Assembly: GCA_023229765.1 (NCBI GenBank)
Contig: JALNYO010000011.1
Coordinates: forward strand, 1-64,000
From: Syntrophales bacterium
Lineage (GTDB): Bacteria; Desulfobacterota; Syntrophia; Syntrophales; UBA5619
Direction of reading: 5' to 3'
Length of the DNA: 64,000 nt
This document shows, piece by piece, positions 34,639-43,227 of the stretch. Under the pieces are notes generated by a model. It did no database searches. It saw only the letters and a list, made by a program, of their open reading frames with translations, and was not told the DNA's origin. Each line of letters begins with the position of its first letter. Position 1 is the first letter of the stretch. The translations under genes were made by a program, and so were the position numbers.

Positions 34639-35565
34639 ATGAAGACGGTACTAATCGTTTCCGATGAATTTGCCTTTAGAACTATTGCCGAGCGCATTCT
34701 TGCACCCTTTTTCCATGTCCTTGCCTTCAACAGAATGGCTTCCGCACTTGATTTCATCTTCAATGAGATCCCCGACATAGTGATCGTGGAGATCGTCAGC
34801 GGGGATGAAGCGACTGTGCAGAGGCTCAGCAACGTGAAGGAAGATCCACTGTTCAGCCAGATACCGGTTATTGCCGTCTTCAGGGAGGAACCTCTTGCCG
34901 AGGCGTGGGAAAGTCTCCTCGTTGAGGATTATCTAAGGAAGGACGATCTCGGGCGGGATCTGCTCTTGCGGGTCAATTTGGCAGTGACCCGTTACACCCG
35001 CGTTGTTGAAGTCAATCCGCTGACCCGGCTTCCGGGAAATATCTCCATCAACCGACAGATACAAAGGCGTTTGGACAAAGGAGAGGGCTTTGCCTTTGCG
35101 TACGCTGATCTTTCGGAATTCAAGCCGTTCAACGACAGGTATGGCTTTTCCCGGGGCGACGAGGTGCTCAAAATAACCGGGCGCCTCATTCTCAATATCG
35201 TCAAAAGCAAACAGCCGGCGGGAAGCTTCGTGGGACATATCGGCGGGGATGATTTTGTTTTTATTATGGAAAAAAGTCTTATCCAGGAGGCTTGCCGCGA
35301 TGTTATCAAAGCCTTTGATAATATAATTCTCACCTTTTATGACCCCCAGGACAGGGAAAATAACGGCATCGAGTCGGTAGATCGCCGGGGCGTCTTGATG
35401 TCTTTTCCGTTCATCAGCCTTGCTATCGGCGTTACCGATACGGCAGGACGGAGCTTTACTCACTTCGGACAGGTGACAGGCGCCGCTTCCGAGATGAAGA
35501 ACCTGGCGAAGAAAAAGCGGGACAGCTCCTTTAGCGTCGATAAACGCATCGTCCAACCGCTTTGA
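34639..35565 (+). CDS. Pseudo-receiver plus GGDEF-type domain (GGDDF)
   Basis: A 308-residue protein. Residues 1-120 are a CheY-like receiver, but the phospho-acceptor Asp appears to be replaced by Glu (DIVIVEIVSGD), so it is likely locked or unresponsive to phosphorylation. Residues about 130-300 are a GGDEF domain (NPLTRLPGN, FAYADLSEFKPFNDRYGFSRGDEVL) whose signature is GGDDF instead of GGDEF/GGEEF. The catalytic second acidic position is Asp, so cyclase activity may be weak or lost. An RxxD inhibitory site is not clear. It ends the three-gene signalling cluster. Confidence 0.85.
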   Translation: MKTVLIVSDEFAFRTIAERILAPFFHVLAFNRMASALDFIFNEIPDIVIVEIVSGDEATVQRLSNVKEDPLFSQIPVIAVFREEPLAEAWESLLVEDYLRKDDLGRDLLLRVNLAVTRYTRVVEVNPLTRLPGNISINRQIQRRLDKGEGFAFAYADLSEFKPFNDRYGFSRGDEVLKITGRLILNIVKSKQPAGSFVGHIGGDDFVFIMEKSLIQEACRDVIKAFDNIILTFYDPQDRENNGIESVDRRGVLMSFPFISLAIGVTDTAGRSFTHFGQVTGAASEMKNLAKKKRDSSFSVDKRIVQPL

Positions 35566-35588
35566 GGTTGAAAGGCGGGGCAAACGTT

Positions 35589-38201
35589 TCATTCAAGATA
35601 ACAGACCGCCATACGGCTGTGCGGATCGGCAACAACCTTGGCGCTCATGCCGCCGGTGGCAGCCGGCAAATCAAAAACGCTGACTATTTCAAGATAGCGA
35701 TTCGTTTCGGGAATAAGCTCGGTCAGGGCATTCGGAAGGTCGGCGAAGAGTTGCCTATTGAAGGAAGCCTCCGGATAACTTGGGTAAACCGGCATATAGA
35801 TAATGTTCGCTTCTACAAGGTCCAAAAAGAAGTGAGTCCCGAAGGAAACATCCGGGAGCTGTCCCGTTTCCTCCCACGCCATTTCCACCAGCACCTTGGT
35901 ATTATTGATGTCGGCATAGGTTACATTGACTCCCAGATCGATATTGCTGCTTCCCCACCGCCCCGGTCCTATCATGATGATGCCCCCGGTTTTTACGGAG
36001 GGGTGTTCATTGATCTTCCCGACCAGACGGCCGATTGTTTTCTTCAGTTCCAGCGAAGCAGACGCGTACCGGGCCGGATCTATAAACAGGATATAGCGAA
36101 GCGGAGGCGTAGCGCCGCCGCTTATCGTCCGGTTTGACCGGAAAAAAACTAATTCGGGGGCAAGCGCTGCGGGCAGTTTAATTGGGACTGAATCCCCGGG
36201 CAGAACCATCGGCCGGCATTGCAGCAGATTGATCCGGATCATCCCTTCGACATTCACCGCTGCGGTAAACTCCGTGTCTATCGGTTGTCCGTAAGCCTTT
36301 TCGAGAAGGGTAAGCATCGAACGGATGATTCGGATAAAATCGGTCTGCTGCAATAGATGGTTAAAGGTGAGTACAAGCGGCTCCTTAGTCGTTTCGAGAC
36401 GGCCGGTCCAAGGGTCTGCCGGATATCCGTCCTTCATCAGGGAAACAAAAAGATGCAGGCTTGGATAGTCCCGGTCAGATAAAAGCTCCTCGACGGATTG
36501 ACTCGTCAGTTCGTTTCGTTGCAAATCGATCAGATCAACATGCCCCTGTGAATACTTGGCGATCTGCGCGCCTGTTTCAGGGCGCAGATTGGGATGGCTA
36601 ACCGCAACGATCCGGGGATAGTCGTCGCCGACACGGTCCACCGCCCGCGTTCCCAGGCCGAAAACAAGGCGAACCATCCCCTGTTTGGCATCTATGCGGT
36701 CCGTCCAGGCATAGAGATTCCGCGAAAAAGCAACACCGGCAAGACTCGGGAAAAAGCTCTGGCGATAAGGCGCCCCGGAAACACGCTGCACGAGAATCGC
36801 CATCTGCTCGTCGCTTTCGCCAAGCCCGCGAGCACGGCGATAGGCAAGGGCGTTCGGATTAAGGGCGCTGGCGTAAACCAGCTTTACAGCTCTCACGAAA
36901 GCATCCAGTCGTTCCTCGGGCGTCCCCTGGTTGGCACAGTACTCGCTGCGGTATTTCCCGGCAAACGCGTTTCCGAAACTATCCTCAAGCAGAGAGCTGG
37001 AACGGACAATTATCGGCGCCTGACCAAAATAGGCGATCATGTCCCGAAACTGCTCCATAATCTCCGACGGAAAACGACCGTCGAGAAACCGCTTCTCCGT
37101 CCCGGCAAATTCCTCGGGAGAAATATGAGCCGAGCGTGATAGGTCGAGACGAAGGCGGAACAGATCATTGTTTACCAGAAAGGTAAAAAATACGTCCGAT
37201 CCGATATAGAAAGAGTCGTGCTCTTCAAGTATCTTTGTAAAGTCGACTTCAGTCGGGTCCGAAACGATGATGCGACGTGCCAGGAGCATGCCGGCGGCTT
37301 TTCCCCCGATCCGCCCCGAGCCAATGAGACGTTCCCGGATGGCGAAGAGATCGTCGAGGGTTATGTAGGAGTCCACCAGGCGGTTAAACTCGGGATGGGT
37401 TCCTATCATCATCCGTGCAAACTCCTGTTTGAGAGCGGATACTTCCGGCTCATTTTCATCGAAATCGGCATCTGACTCATGGTACTGCAAAAGACGGCGA
37501 TAGACGCTTTCCCACGGAGCGATTGACCGGTCGCGCAGATGAAATGGCTTTCTGTCGGCAACGGTCGCTACAGCCGCCGCATCGCCGCTTACGAAGATCG
37601 GCGTCCATATTTTGCCCACCATCTCATGAGGGAGAAACATATGGGGGGACTGGCGTTCCCAGACCTTGAGCGGGTGGAAATACATCCTCCCGTCAACACT
37701 GTAAACGTCGAGCAGCAGCTGTGTGGTGTCCCTGATACGGGCAACGGCACTGCTGCCGTGACGGCCGCGGGTAAGGGCGAAGTAGGCAACCGTATCAAGT
37801 TCAAACAGAAAAGGGCAAGTAACCTGGAAAAAGTTGGCAACGAGTTCGTCGGTCGCCCATTCTACGACCAGTGCCGACAGGTTGTCGAAAACATAGAATG
37901 CCTCCCTTCCCGCCTTCGCGATGATCTTGTGGACGGCGCTGCTGAAAAAGTCAAACCCGCGCTGGGGATCGACCGTAATCGTCCGCAGACCCTCGATATC
38001 CGGCAGTACCGGCGGGTGCGGAGCAAAGCGCAGATAAATGCACCGCCGCCCCTCCGCTATCGCCTGTCGGGCAAACGGCTCGGTAAAATGAGTGTAATCA
38101 TCAATGTTCTCAACCCGCCAGACAACGTTGTCGCCAAGCCTTAGTCCCTGAACTACCTGGTCGAGGGCGGGCAAACCGCTCGACACGGTTTTAGTTTCCA
38201 T
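35589..38201 (-). CDS. RecA/KaiC-like domain fused to PEP/pyruvate-binding domain
   Basis: An 870-residue protein. The N-terminus (SGLPALDQVVQGLRLGDNVVW) follows the KaiC/RecA-like pattern up to the P-loop, but the Walker A motif is replaced by VENIDDYTHF, so that domain should not bind ATP in the usual way. From about residue 290 it has the N-terminal ATP-grasp module of PPDK and PEP synthase (GRIGGKAAGMLLARRI, APIIVRSSSLLEDSFGNAFAGKYRS, FSRNLYAWT) and a conserved GPGRWGSSNIDLGV near the end. The swivelling His domain and PEP-binding barrel are absent, so it cannot be a full dikinase. Two domain fusions like this occur in deltaproteobacteria, with no known role. The neighbours are CBS and NrpR. 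Confidence 0.82.
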   Translation of the reverse strand: METKTVSSGLPALDQVVQGLRLGDNVVWRVENIDDYTHFTEPFARQAIAEGRRCIYLRFAPHPPVLPDIEGLRTITVDPQRGFDFFSSAVHKIIAKAGREAFYVFDNLSALVVEWATDELVANFFQVTCPFLFELDTVAYFALTRGRHGSSAVARIRDTTQLLLDVYSVDGRMYFHPLKVWERQSPHMFLPHEMVGKIWTPIFVSGDAAAVATVADRKPFHLRDRSIAPWESVYRRLLQYHESDADFDENEPEVSALKQEFARMMIGTHPEFNRLVDSYITLDDLFAIRERLIGSGRIGGKAAGMLLARRIIVSDPTEVDFTKILEEHDSFYIGSDVFFTFLVNNDLFRLRLDLSRSAHISPEEFAGTEKRFLDGRFPSEIMEQFRDMIAYFGQAPIIVRSSSLLEDSFGNAFAGKYRSEYCANQGTPEERLDAFVRAVKLVYASALNPNALAYRRARGLGESDEQMAILVQRVSGAPYRQSFFPSLAGVAFSRNLYAWTDRIDAKQGMVRLVFGLGTRAVDRVGDDYPRIVAVSHPNLRPETGAQIAKYSQGHVDLIDLQRNELTSQSVEELLSDRDYPSLHLFVSLMKDGYPADPWTGRLETTKEPLVLTFNHLLQQTDFIRIIRSMLTLLEKAYGQPIDTEFTAAVNVEGMIRINLLQCRPMVLPGDSVPIKLPAALAPELVFFRSNRTISGGATPPLRYILFIDPARYASASLELKKTIGRLVGKINEHPSVKTGGIIMIGPGRWGSSNIDLGVNVTYADINNTKVLVEMAWEETGQLPDVSFGTHFFLDLVEANIIYMPVYPSYPEASFNRQLFADLPNALTELIPETNRYLEIVSVFDLPAATGGMSAKVVADPHSRMAVCYLE

Positions 38202-38288
38202 GATGCAAGCATCCTTTCAGCGCCTTATCTCTAATATTCCATCTTTTGCGCATTTATCTGCTCTGAGACGCTTATCTTAAATTGTCTT

Positions 38289-38750
38289 CTATTTGCCGCT
38301 GTCAGGGATAAGAGTGCGAATGATATCCTCCTTGCCGATGACGCCCACCAGAAAACCATTTTCCAGAACCGGCAGCGTGTGAATGTTGTTTTTTACCATC
38401 AAGGTGGCAATTTCTTCCAGGCTCGTTTCCGTATCGACCGTTACCGGATCGGCAGTCATGGCCTCGGATACAGTTACTGCCGCCATCTTCTGCACCTCTT
38501 TTTCAATCTGCTTCGGGGAACTTATCGGTATTGTTCCCCCGAGGAGAACAAAGAAGGAGGGAAGAGGGATCTTCCCCTGCTGAACCATCAAATCCGATTG
38601 ACAGATGATTCCCTTCAGGAACCCCTCTCTATCGATGACGGGCAGGCCATTAATGTGTTTTTCCAGAAGCAGGGCGGCGGCCTTGGTTATTTCAGTATCG
38701 GGATAAACGGTAATTACCCGCTCTGTCATTATATCCTTTGCCTTTATCAT
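38289..38750 (-). CDS. CBS-pair protein
   Basis: A 153-residue protein made of two CBS motifs (residues 1-62 and about 90-150; IMTERVITVYPDTEITKAAALLLEKHINGLPVID and AMTADPVTVDTETSLEEIATLMVKNNIHTLPVLE). Such Bateman modules bind adenine nucleotides and sense energy or nitrogen state. It follows the NrpR gene by 13 bases, so the two are probably an operon. Confidence 0.88.
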   Translation of the reverse strand: MIKAKDIMTERVITVYPDTEITKAAALLLEKHINGLPVIDREGFLKGIICQSDLMVQQGKIPLPSFFVLLGGTIPISSPKQIEKEVQKMAAVTVSEAMTADPVTVDTETSLEEIATLMVKNNIHTLPVLENGFLVGVIGKEDIIRTLIPDSGK

Positions 38751-38763
38751 ATCTTTTCCTCCT

Positions 38764-39774
38764 TTATTTTAGGTAATCCCTGATGCGGCTTTCCATCTCT
38801 TCGTACCTGAAGAGCCGGTTGAAATCGATAAGGCCTGCCATCGCCCTTGAATAGGCGCGAACCCCGGTTTCTTCGAGAATAGACACGGGATTCAGCCCCC
38901 CGATAATGATTGCCCCGATGCGGCCCTCCGCTACGGGAATGTCAAGAACAGCTTGACCGGGCTTGCCAATTTTTACCAGCCCCCCGAGTCCGATCCTTCC
39001 CAGCTTCTCCGTAAGCTGCTCCACCGCTTCGAGGCTTTCCGCGGGGAACTCCCGGAAGCTGGCCCCAATCCTGCCGTTTCCCGTCTGCACAACATCAAGG
39101 TAATTTGTCATGCCGCTTCTGATGAAAATCTCCAGAGGATCGATGCTTGTTCCATCGTACATGATGATTTCAACAAAGCGGGCCGGTTTTTTGTCCACCA
39201 TTTCCAGGAGACCGCCGAATCGCGATGTGACCGGAATGCCGTGCTTCAGCATAACTCCATTGAGGGTAATGGAACAGACGGTTCCTATCCCGATCATTCC
39301 TTCGGGGATTTTGATGTACCCACAGCTTTCGCCGGGGCCCAAAAACGTCAGAAGCTGTCCCATGGCATAACCGTTTTCGTAAACTTTTGAGATCATAGGT
39401 ATATTTTTGGCCAGCAGGCCTGGCTCCACCACGGTTACATTGATCAGAACGGATCCGGCGGCAGTGTTCAGATTGAAATCCATCCGGTACGTCAATTGGT
39501 CGATCTTGGAGGACAAAAATCCGACACGCTCGATAATCCGAAAGGATTGGAGTTCTTCCATACCGCGAACGGTGATGGCGTGCCCCCTTTTGCCGTTACT
39601 GTCGGCCAGGCCCTCAGCAACCATCTTCTGCAAATAGAGACGCACCGTCCTTTCGCTGATCTCATGGCCGAGAGATGCCAGTTCCTCGGCAACCCGGGAA
39701 CTGCTGAGCGGGTCTTTCGCGTTTTTCATAACATTCAAGATTAGAATTTCTTTTCTTTTTTTCTTGTCTTCCAT
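38764..39774 (-). CDS. nrpR: NrpR-type regulator (winged helix + DUF128/NrpR domain)
   Basis: A 336-residue protein. Residues 1-75 are a winged helix (KEILILNVMKNAKDPLSSSRVAEELASLGHEISERTVRLYLQKM). The rest is one NrpR regulatory domain (DUF128; RIIERVGFLSSKIDQLTYRM, GPGESCGYIKIPEGMIGIGTVCSITLNGVMLKHGIP, FREFPAESLEAVEQLTEKL). In methanogens NrpR represses nitrogen-assimilation genes and is released by 2-oxoglutarate. Here it is divergent from glutamate dehydrogenase, which fits the same role. A cluster of CGGCA-type inverted repeats lies in the 533-base gap. Operator and ligand in this organism are inferred. Confidence 0.88.
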   Translation of the reverse strand: MEDKKKRKEILILNVMKNAKDPLSSSRVAEELASLGHEISERTVRLYLQKMVAEGLADSNGKRGHAITVRGMEELQSFRIIERVGFLSSKIDQLTYRMDFNLNTAAGSVLINVTVVEPGLLAKNIPMISKVYENGYAMGQLLTFLGPGESCGYIKIPEGMIGIGTVCSITLNGVMLKHGIPVTSRFGGLLEMVDKKPARFVEIIMYDGTSIDPLEIFIRSGMTNYLDVVQTGNGRIGASFREFPAESLEAVEQLTEKLGRIGLGGLVKIGKPGQAVLDIPVAEGRIGAIIIGGLNPVSILEETGVRAYSRAMAGLIDFNRLFRYEEMESRIRDYLK

Positions 39775-39915
39775 AGTCTTTTCCTTCTTATTGAGCTTAT
39801 TGTGGCGCAGGTAAGCATATATGACAATGGTATGTCAACTTGATAGTTTGGAATAAACGCGCTCCTGATCCCCGGAATAGCTCTCAATTATTCGCTGGAA
39901 AGTATTTAACCCATC

Positions 39916-40217
39916 CGGCAATAATTGGTAGCACAACCGGCATAATTGCCGATAATGCTGAGCATGTAAATTAAAGTCAAGCATTTTTATTTTCGCGATG
40001 TTTTATGTTACCATTCTATAATACAATACATTTACTAAAAAAACTTGACAGGGAACAAAGAGCTTGGTAAGGACTCCGCGAATTGAGGGCGTGCTTATAC
40101 GGCAATGGTATTCCGATGTGACGGTAATGTGTGGCCGATGAATAAATATCTCCGGCGTAATGGCTATCGATTAAAATTGAGGCGAAAATAGTCCACATCG
40201 GTAGCTTATGCCGGATG
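39916..40217. promoter_or_regulatory. Cluster of CGGCA/TGCCG inverted repeats between nrpR and gdhA
   Basis: The gene-free gap 39775-40307 holds related sites: CGGCATAATTGCCG (39938-39951, perfect CGGCA-N4-TGCCG), CGGCAATAATTGG (39916), CGGCAATGGTATTCCG (40100), CGGTAATGTGTGGCCG (40122), CGGCGTAATGGCTA (40153) and CATCGGTAGCTTATGCCGG (40196). They are candidate binding sites for the divergently encoded NrpR. No clear sigma-70 -10/-35 pair was identified next to them, and no protein-coding frame in the gap looks real. Confidence 0.45.
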
Positions 40218-40307
40218 AATCTATGAGTGAATATCAGTAGTTCCATAATGATTGAGCGTTCTTAACAAACAAGGGAAGTAGTAAATTTATCAAAGGAGGT
40301 AAGAAAA

Positions 40308-41555
40308 ATGGCAAAAGAAAATCCGTTTGTGGTTGCGCAGCAGCAGCTTGATCAGTGCGCGAAGATACTAAACCTCGATCCCGGAGTGCAGGCAGTTCTC
40401 AGGGTTCCTTCACGAGAGCTCCACGTGTCGATCCCGGTGCGTATGGACGACGGCTCTCTAAAGGTTTTCCAGGGGTTCCGCATCCAGTACAATGACGCGA
40501 AGGGGCCGTGCAAGGGGGGAATCCGCTTTCATCCCGAGGAAACCGTCGATACCGTCCGCGCCCTCGCCGCTTGGATGACCTGGAAATGTTCACTGCTCGA
40601 TCTGCCGCTTGGCGGCGGTAAGGGCGGGATAATCTGCAATCCCAAAGAACTGTCGCAGGGAGAGCTGGAGAGGCTCAGCCGTGCCTATATCAATAAGGTA
40701 GCGGCAATCATTGGCCCAGACAAGGATGTCCCGGCGCCGGATGTTTACACTACCCCCCAGATCATGGCCTGGATGATGGACGAATATTCCAAAATGTCCG
40801 GGAAAAATCAGTTTGGCCTGCTTACCGGGAAACCACTGGCAATCGGCGGTTCCAAGGGACGAGGCGATGCCACGGCCAGGGGAGGCCTCGTCACGGTTCG
40901 CGAGGCGGCAAAAGAACTGGGCATTGACCTTTCCAAGGCAACAATCGCCGTCCAGGGGTTCGGCAATGCCGGATACTACGCTGCCTACCTTGCCGAAAAG
41001 ATTTACGGGGCCAAGGTTGTCGCCGTTGGCGATTCGAAGGGATGCATCCTGTCCGATGACGGCCTCGACGCGCAGAAGGTGGCAAGTCACAAGGCGCGCA
41101 CATCCACTGTCTGCGATTTCCCAGGCGCTAAATCAATCAGCGACGAGGAACTGCTCTCCCTTGATGTTGACATTCTCTTTCCGGCCGCCCTTGACGGGGT
41201 AATTACCGGCGCCAACGCCTCCACTGTCCGCGCCAAAATTGTTGCCGAGCTTGCCAACGGGCCTACAACGCCGGAGGCTGATGAGATTCTTTACAAAAAC
41301 GGCGTCCACCTGATTCCCGACTTCCTCTGCAATGCCGGCGGGGTTACGGTATCCTACTTCGAGATGGTACAGAATTTCTACATGTACTACTGGGAGGAGG
41401 AAGAGGTACATAAACGCCTCGACCAGAAGATGACGACCGCCTATCACTCGGTTCTCGACACCTCTAAAAAGTACAATGTAAACATGCGGCAGGCTGCATA
41501 CGTTGTCGCCGTCGAACGGGTAGTGGAAGCGATGAAGGTTCGCGGCTGGGTGTAA
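40308..41555 (+). CDS. gdhA: Glutamate dehydrogenase (Glu/Leu/Phe/Val family)
   Basis: A 415-residue cytosolic enzyme that interconverts 2-oxoglutarate plus ammonium and glutamate. The N-terminal domain holds the substrate region KGPCKGGIRFHP and the catalytic Lys in PLGGGKGGI. The Rossmann domain has VQGFGNAGYYAA (GxGxxA). DVPAPDVYT is also diagnostic. Length suits the hexameric GdhA/RocG group. AAAGGAGGTAAG precedes the ATG. The divergent NrpR gene and shared repeats suggest nitrogen control. NAD or NADP preference cannot be read. Confidence 0.95.
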   Translation: MAKENPFVVAQQQLDQCAKILNLDPGVQAVLRVPSRELHVSIPVRMDDGSLKVFQGFRIQYNDAKGPCKGGIRFHPEETVDTVRALAAWMTWKCSLLDLPLGGGKGGIICNPKELSQGELERLSRAYINKVAAIIGPDKDVPAPDVYTTPQIMAWMMDEYSKMSGKNQFGLLTGKPLAIGGSKGRGDATARGGLVTVREAAKELGIDLSKATIAVQGFGNAGYYAAYLAEKIYGAKVVAVGDSKGCILSDDGLDAQKVASHKARTSTVCDFPGAKSISDEELLSLDVDILFPAALDGVITGANASTVRAKIVAELANGPTTPEADEILYKNGVHLIPDFLCNAGGVTVSYFEMVQNFYMYYWEEEEVHKRLDQKMTTAYHSVLDTSKKYNVNMRQAAYVVAVERVVEAMKVRGWV

Positions 41556-41580
41556 CATCAGTTCTTACAGCAAAAAAAAG

Positions 41581-41607
41581 GGGAGACGGAATGTCTCCCT
41601 TTTTTTA
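41581..41607. terminator. Bidirectional intrinsic terminator between gdhA and tRNA-Ser(GCU)
   Basis: GGGAGAC pairs with GTCTCCC around loop GGAAT (41588-41592). A run of T follows on the plus strand, and a run of A precedes it, so it can stop gdhA (plus) and the tRNA transcript (minus). Confidence 0.88.
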
Positions 41608-41626
41608 TTTTCCGCTCGGTAAAAAA

Positions 41627-41721
41627 TGGCGGAGAGAGCGGGATTTGAACCCGCGGTACACCTTTAAGGGGCGTACAATCGCTTAGCAGGCGATCGCTTT
41701 CGGCCACTCAGCCATCTCTCC
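41627..41721 (-). tRNA. tRNA-Ser(GCU)
   Basis: The minus strand folds as a class II tRNA. Acceptor GGAGAGA (41721-41715) pairs with TCTCTCC (41637-41631), followed by discriminator G and an encoded CCA (41629-41627). The D-arm has GCTGAGTGGCC, the anticodon GCT sits in CCTGCTAAG, a long variable arm is present, and the T-arm is GGTTCAAATCC. Reads AGC and AGU Ser codons. It was probably the neighbour of tRNA-Ser(UGA) before the insertion between them. Confidence 0.95.
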
Positions 41722-41768
41722 GTGATCTTTCTATGTCTTCTTGCCGATGCTGAAATCGGACTTTTATA

Positions 41769-41789
41769 ACTGGCGGAGGGAGCAGGATT
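41769..41789 (-). repeat. Putative attachment-site copy of the tRNA-Ser(UGA) 3' end
   Basis: 21 bases identical to 48317-48337, which is the 3' end (acceptor stem, CCA and part of the T-arm) of tRNA-Ser(UGA). One mismatch follows, then GAA matches again. Same orientation as the tRNA. It does not match tRNA-Ser(GCU) next to it as well. This is the pattern left when an element integrates at a tRNA 3' end. No tRNA can form here. Confidence 0.75.
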
Positions 41790-41994
41790 GGAATTAACAA
41801 TCCAACTATCTAATATCAAAATAATTAATTAGATGTAAATTTATTCGATACCCCCAAAACAAAAAACCACCGCCGTTTTTTCGATGCGCAAGTTACCATC
41901 ACCCGTGACAAGATGCAAGCCCATATTTAGGGATACGGTAAATCGCCCAGATCACAAAATCGACAACCAAATCGACAACCAAATCGACAACCGG

Positions 41995-43041
41995 TTATCG
42001 CATCACATAATAGCTGGCTCTGGCCTGACCTTCGCGTTTGACAATTTCCAGATCAACCAGCTTGCCGATTTCCTTGAGAGCCGCCTGCCTGCTTGTTTTA
42101 AACATTGCTGCCACGTCGCCGCTATTCATTTTGCCGTGCTTATTGATGTATTCCACAATCCGCATTTGTTTTTCCGTCAGGGCGATCTGGCCTTTATTTT
42201 TCGTCTTGACGCGCTCCGTGCTCAAACGAACAACGCGTTCGCGCACGGCATCAATACTGACCGCTACACCTTCCACAAAATATTCCAGCCAGCCGGTCAG
42301 ATCGCGCTTTTGTGGATGAACGGCCCGCAATGCCTTGTAATATTCTGTCCTATCCATATCGTAGTAGTCGTCCAGACAGAAAAACCGTTTGGTATCAAAA
42401 CCGCGTAAGCGGAGAATCAGGGCCGCGATGACGCGGGCTGTTCTGCCGTTGCCGTCAACAAACGGATGAATCCGGACAAATTCATAATGGGCAATACCCG
42501 CCATAATAACCGGATCAAGCCCGCGGGCCTTATCTGAATTAAACCATTGCACGTAATCCTGCATCAGTTGGGGGATTTCTATGTTGGCGGGCGGCCGGAA
42601 AGATATTTCACCGGTCAGCCGGTTGCCCACCACCACATATTTATTGGTCTCACTGCGGTAAGCGCCGCAATCCCGAGGGTCGTCAATAGTGTTGACCGTC
42701 AGCAGTTTCTGGATATTTTTTATGTTCACTTCCGAAATTTCACCATTTGTGGACAGGGTATCTAATTTTTCCAATACACTAATATAATTAAGAACTTCTT
42801 CCTTGTCTTTTCGCTTGGCCATAATTTTGCGCCCGGAGGCAAGATCGCTTACCTGCTCCAAAGACAGGTTGTTTCCCTCAATGCTGGTCGAGGAATGTGC
42901 GCTGCGAACAATGGCCTCCCGGCGCAGGGATATTTCCCACCGGGGAATCAGCGGTGAACCGAGGATAACCTCCCTTGCCGCGGCTATCCGGGTTAAAAGA
43001 CCAATCATCTGATCCGAGTATTTGTATTTCGGTTTAAACAT
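41995..43041 (-). CDS. Fic-domain AMPylation-type protein with C-terminal winged helix
   Basis: A 348-residue protein from ATG 43041 (MFKPKYKYSDQ, the usual family start, with GGGGGAAAGG before it). An ATG at 43071 overlapping the upstream remnant is an alternative. The Fic active loop HPFVDGNGR is intact (residues 192-200), so AMP transfer is likely. An N-terminal inhibitory helix motif (S51-x3-E55-G56) marks a class II, self-inhibited Fic protein. The C-terminus carries a winged-helix-like region (MNSGDVAAMFKTSRQAALKEIGKLV). The targets are unknown. Such proteins are common in mobile and accessory regions; toxin-like or regulatory roles are both possible. Confidence 0.9.
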   Translation of the reverse strand: MFKPKYKYSDQMIGLLTRIAAAREVILGSPLIPRWEISLRREAIVRSAHSSTSIEGNNLSLEQVSDLASGRKIMAKRKDKEEVLNYISVLEKLDTLSTNGEISEVNIKNIQKLLTVNTIDDPRDCGAYRSETNKYVVVGNRLTGEISFRPPANIEIPQLMQDYVQWFNSDKARGLDPVIMAGIAHYEFVRIHPFVDGNGRTARVIAALILRLRGFDTKRFFCLDDYYDMDRTEYYKALRAVHPQKRDLTGWLEYFVEGVAVSIDAVRERVVRLSTERVKTKNKGQIALTEKQMRIVEYINKHGKMNSGDVAAMFKTSRQAALKEIGKLVDLEIVKREGQARASYYVMR

Positions 43042-43060
43042 AAGGATCGCCTTTCCCCCT

Positions 43061-43227
43061 TTATTCGTCATCGCCATTTTCAACGTTGGTGTTTCCCATG
43101 CGGTACTTGATGTCGTAGTTGATGATGAAGTCCAATTCCTCGTCGGTGAAGCCGTAGTGCTGTGCAAGAACTTTGTCGATTTCATCTATGACTGGTTTTG
43201 AAAGACGTGGAGCAAATACTTGGCAAG
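43061..43227 (-). pseudogene. C-terminal remnant of a restriction/DNA-methylase-type gene
   Basis: About 54 codons reading KPVIDEIDKVLAQHYGFTDE, then ELDFIINYDIKYRMG, to a TAA at 43063-43061. This resembles the extreme C-terminus of large Eco57I/type IIG or class-I N6-methylase proteins. Everything upstream has been replaced by the IS66-derived repeat (from 43228), giving a chimeric open frame starting at 43309. Its stop overlaps the longer possible start of the Fic gene by 11 bases, so the Fic gene was probably once the next gene of a restriction-modification operon. Confidence 0.55.

Noticed and set aside
40016..40246. A 76-codon frame between nrpR and gdhA
   Set aside because: No ribosome-binding site or family similarity; it overlaps the repeated CGGCA sites.
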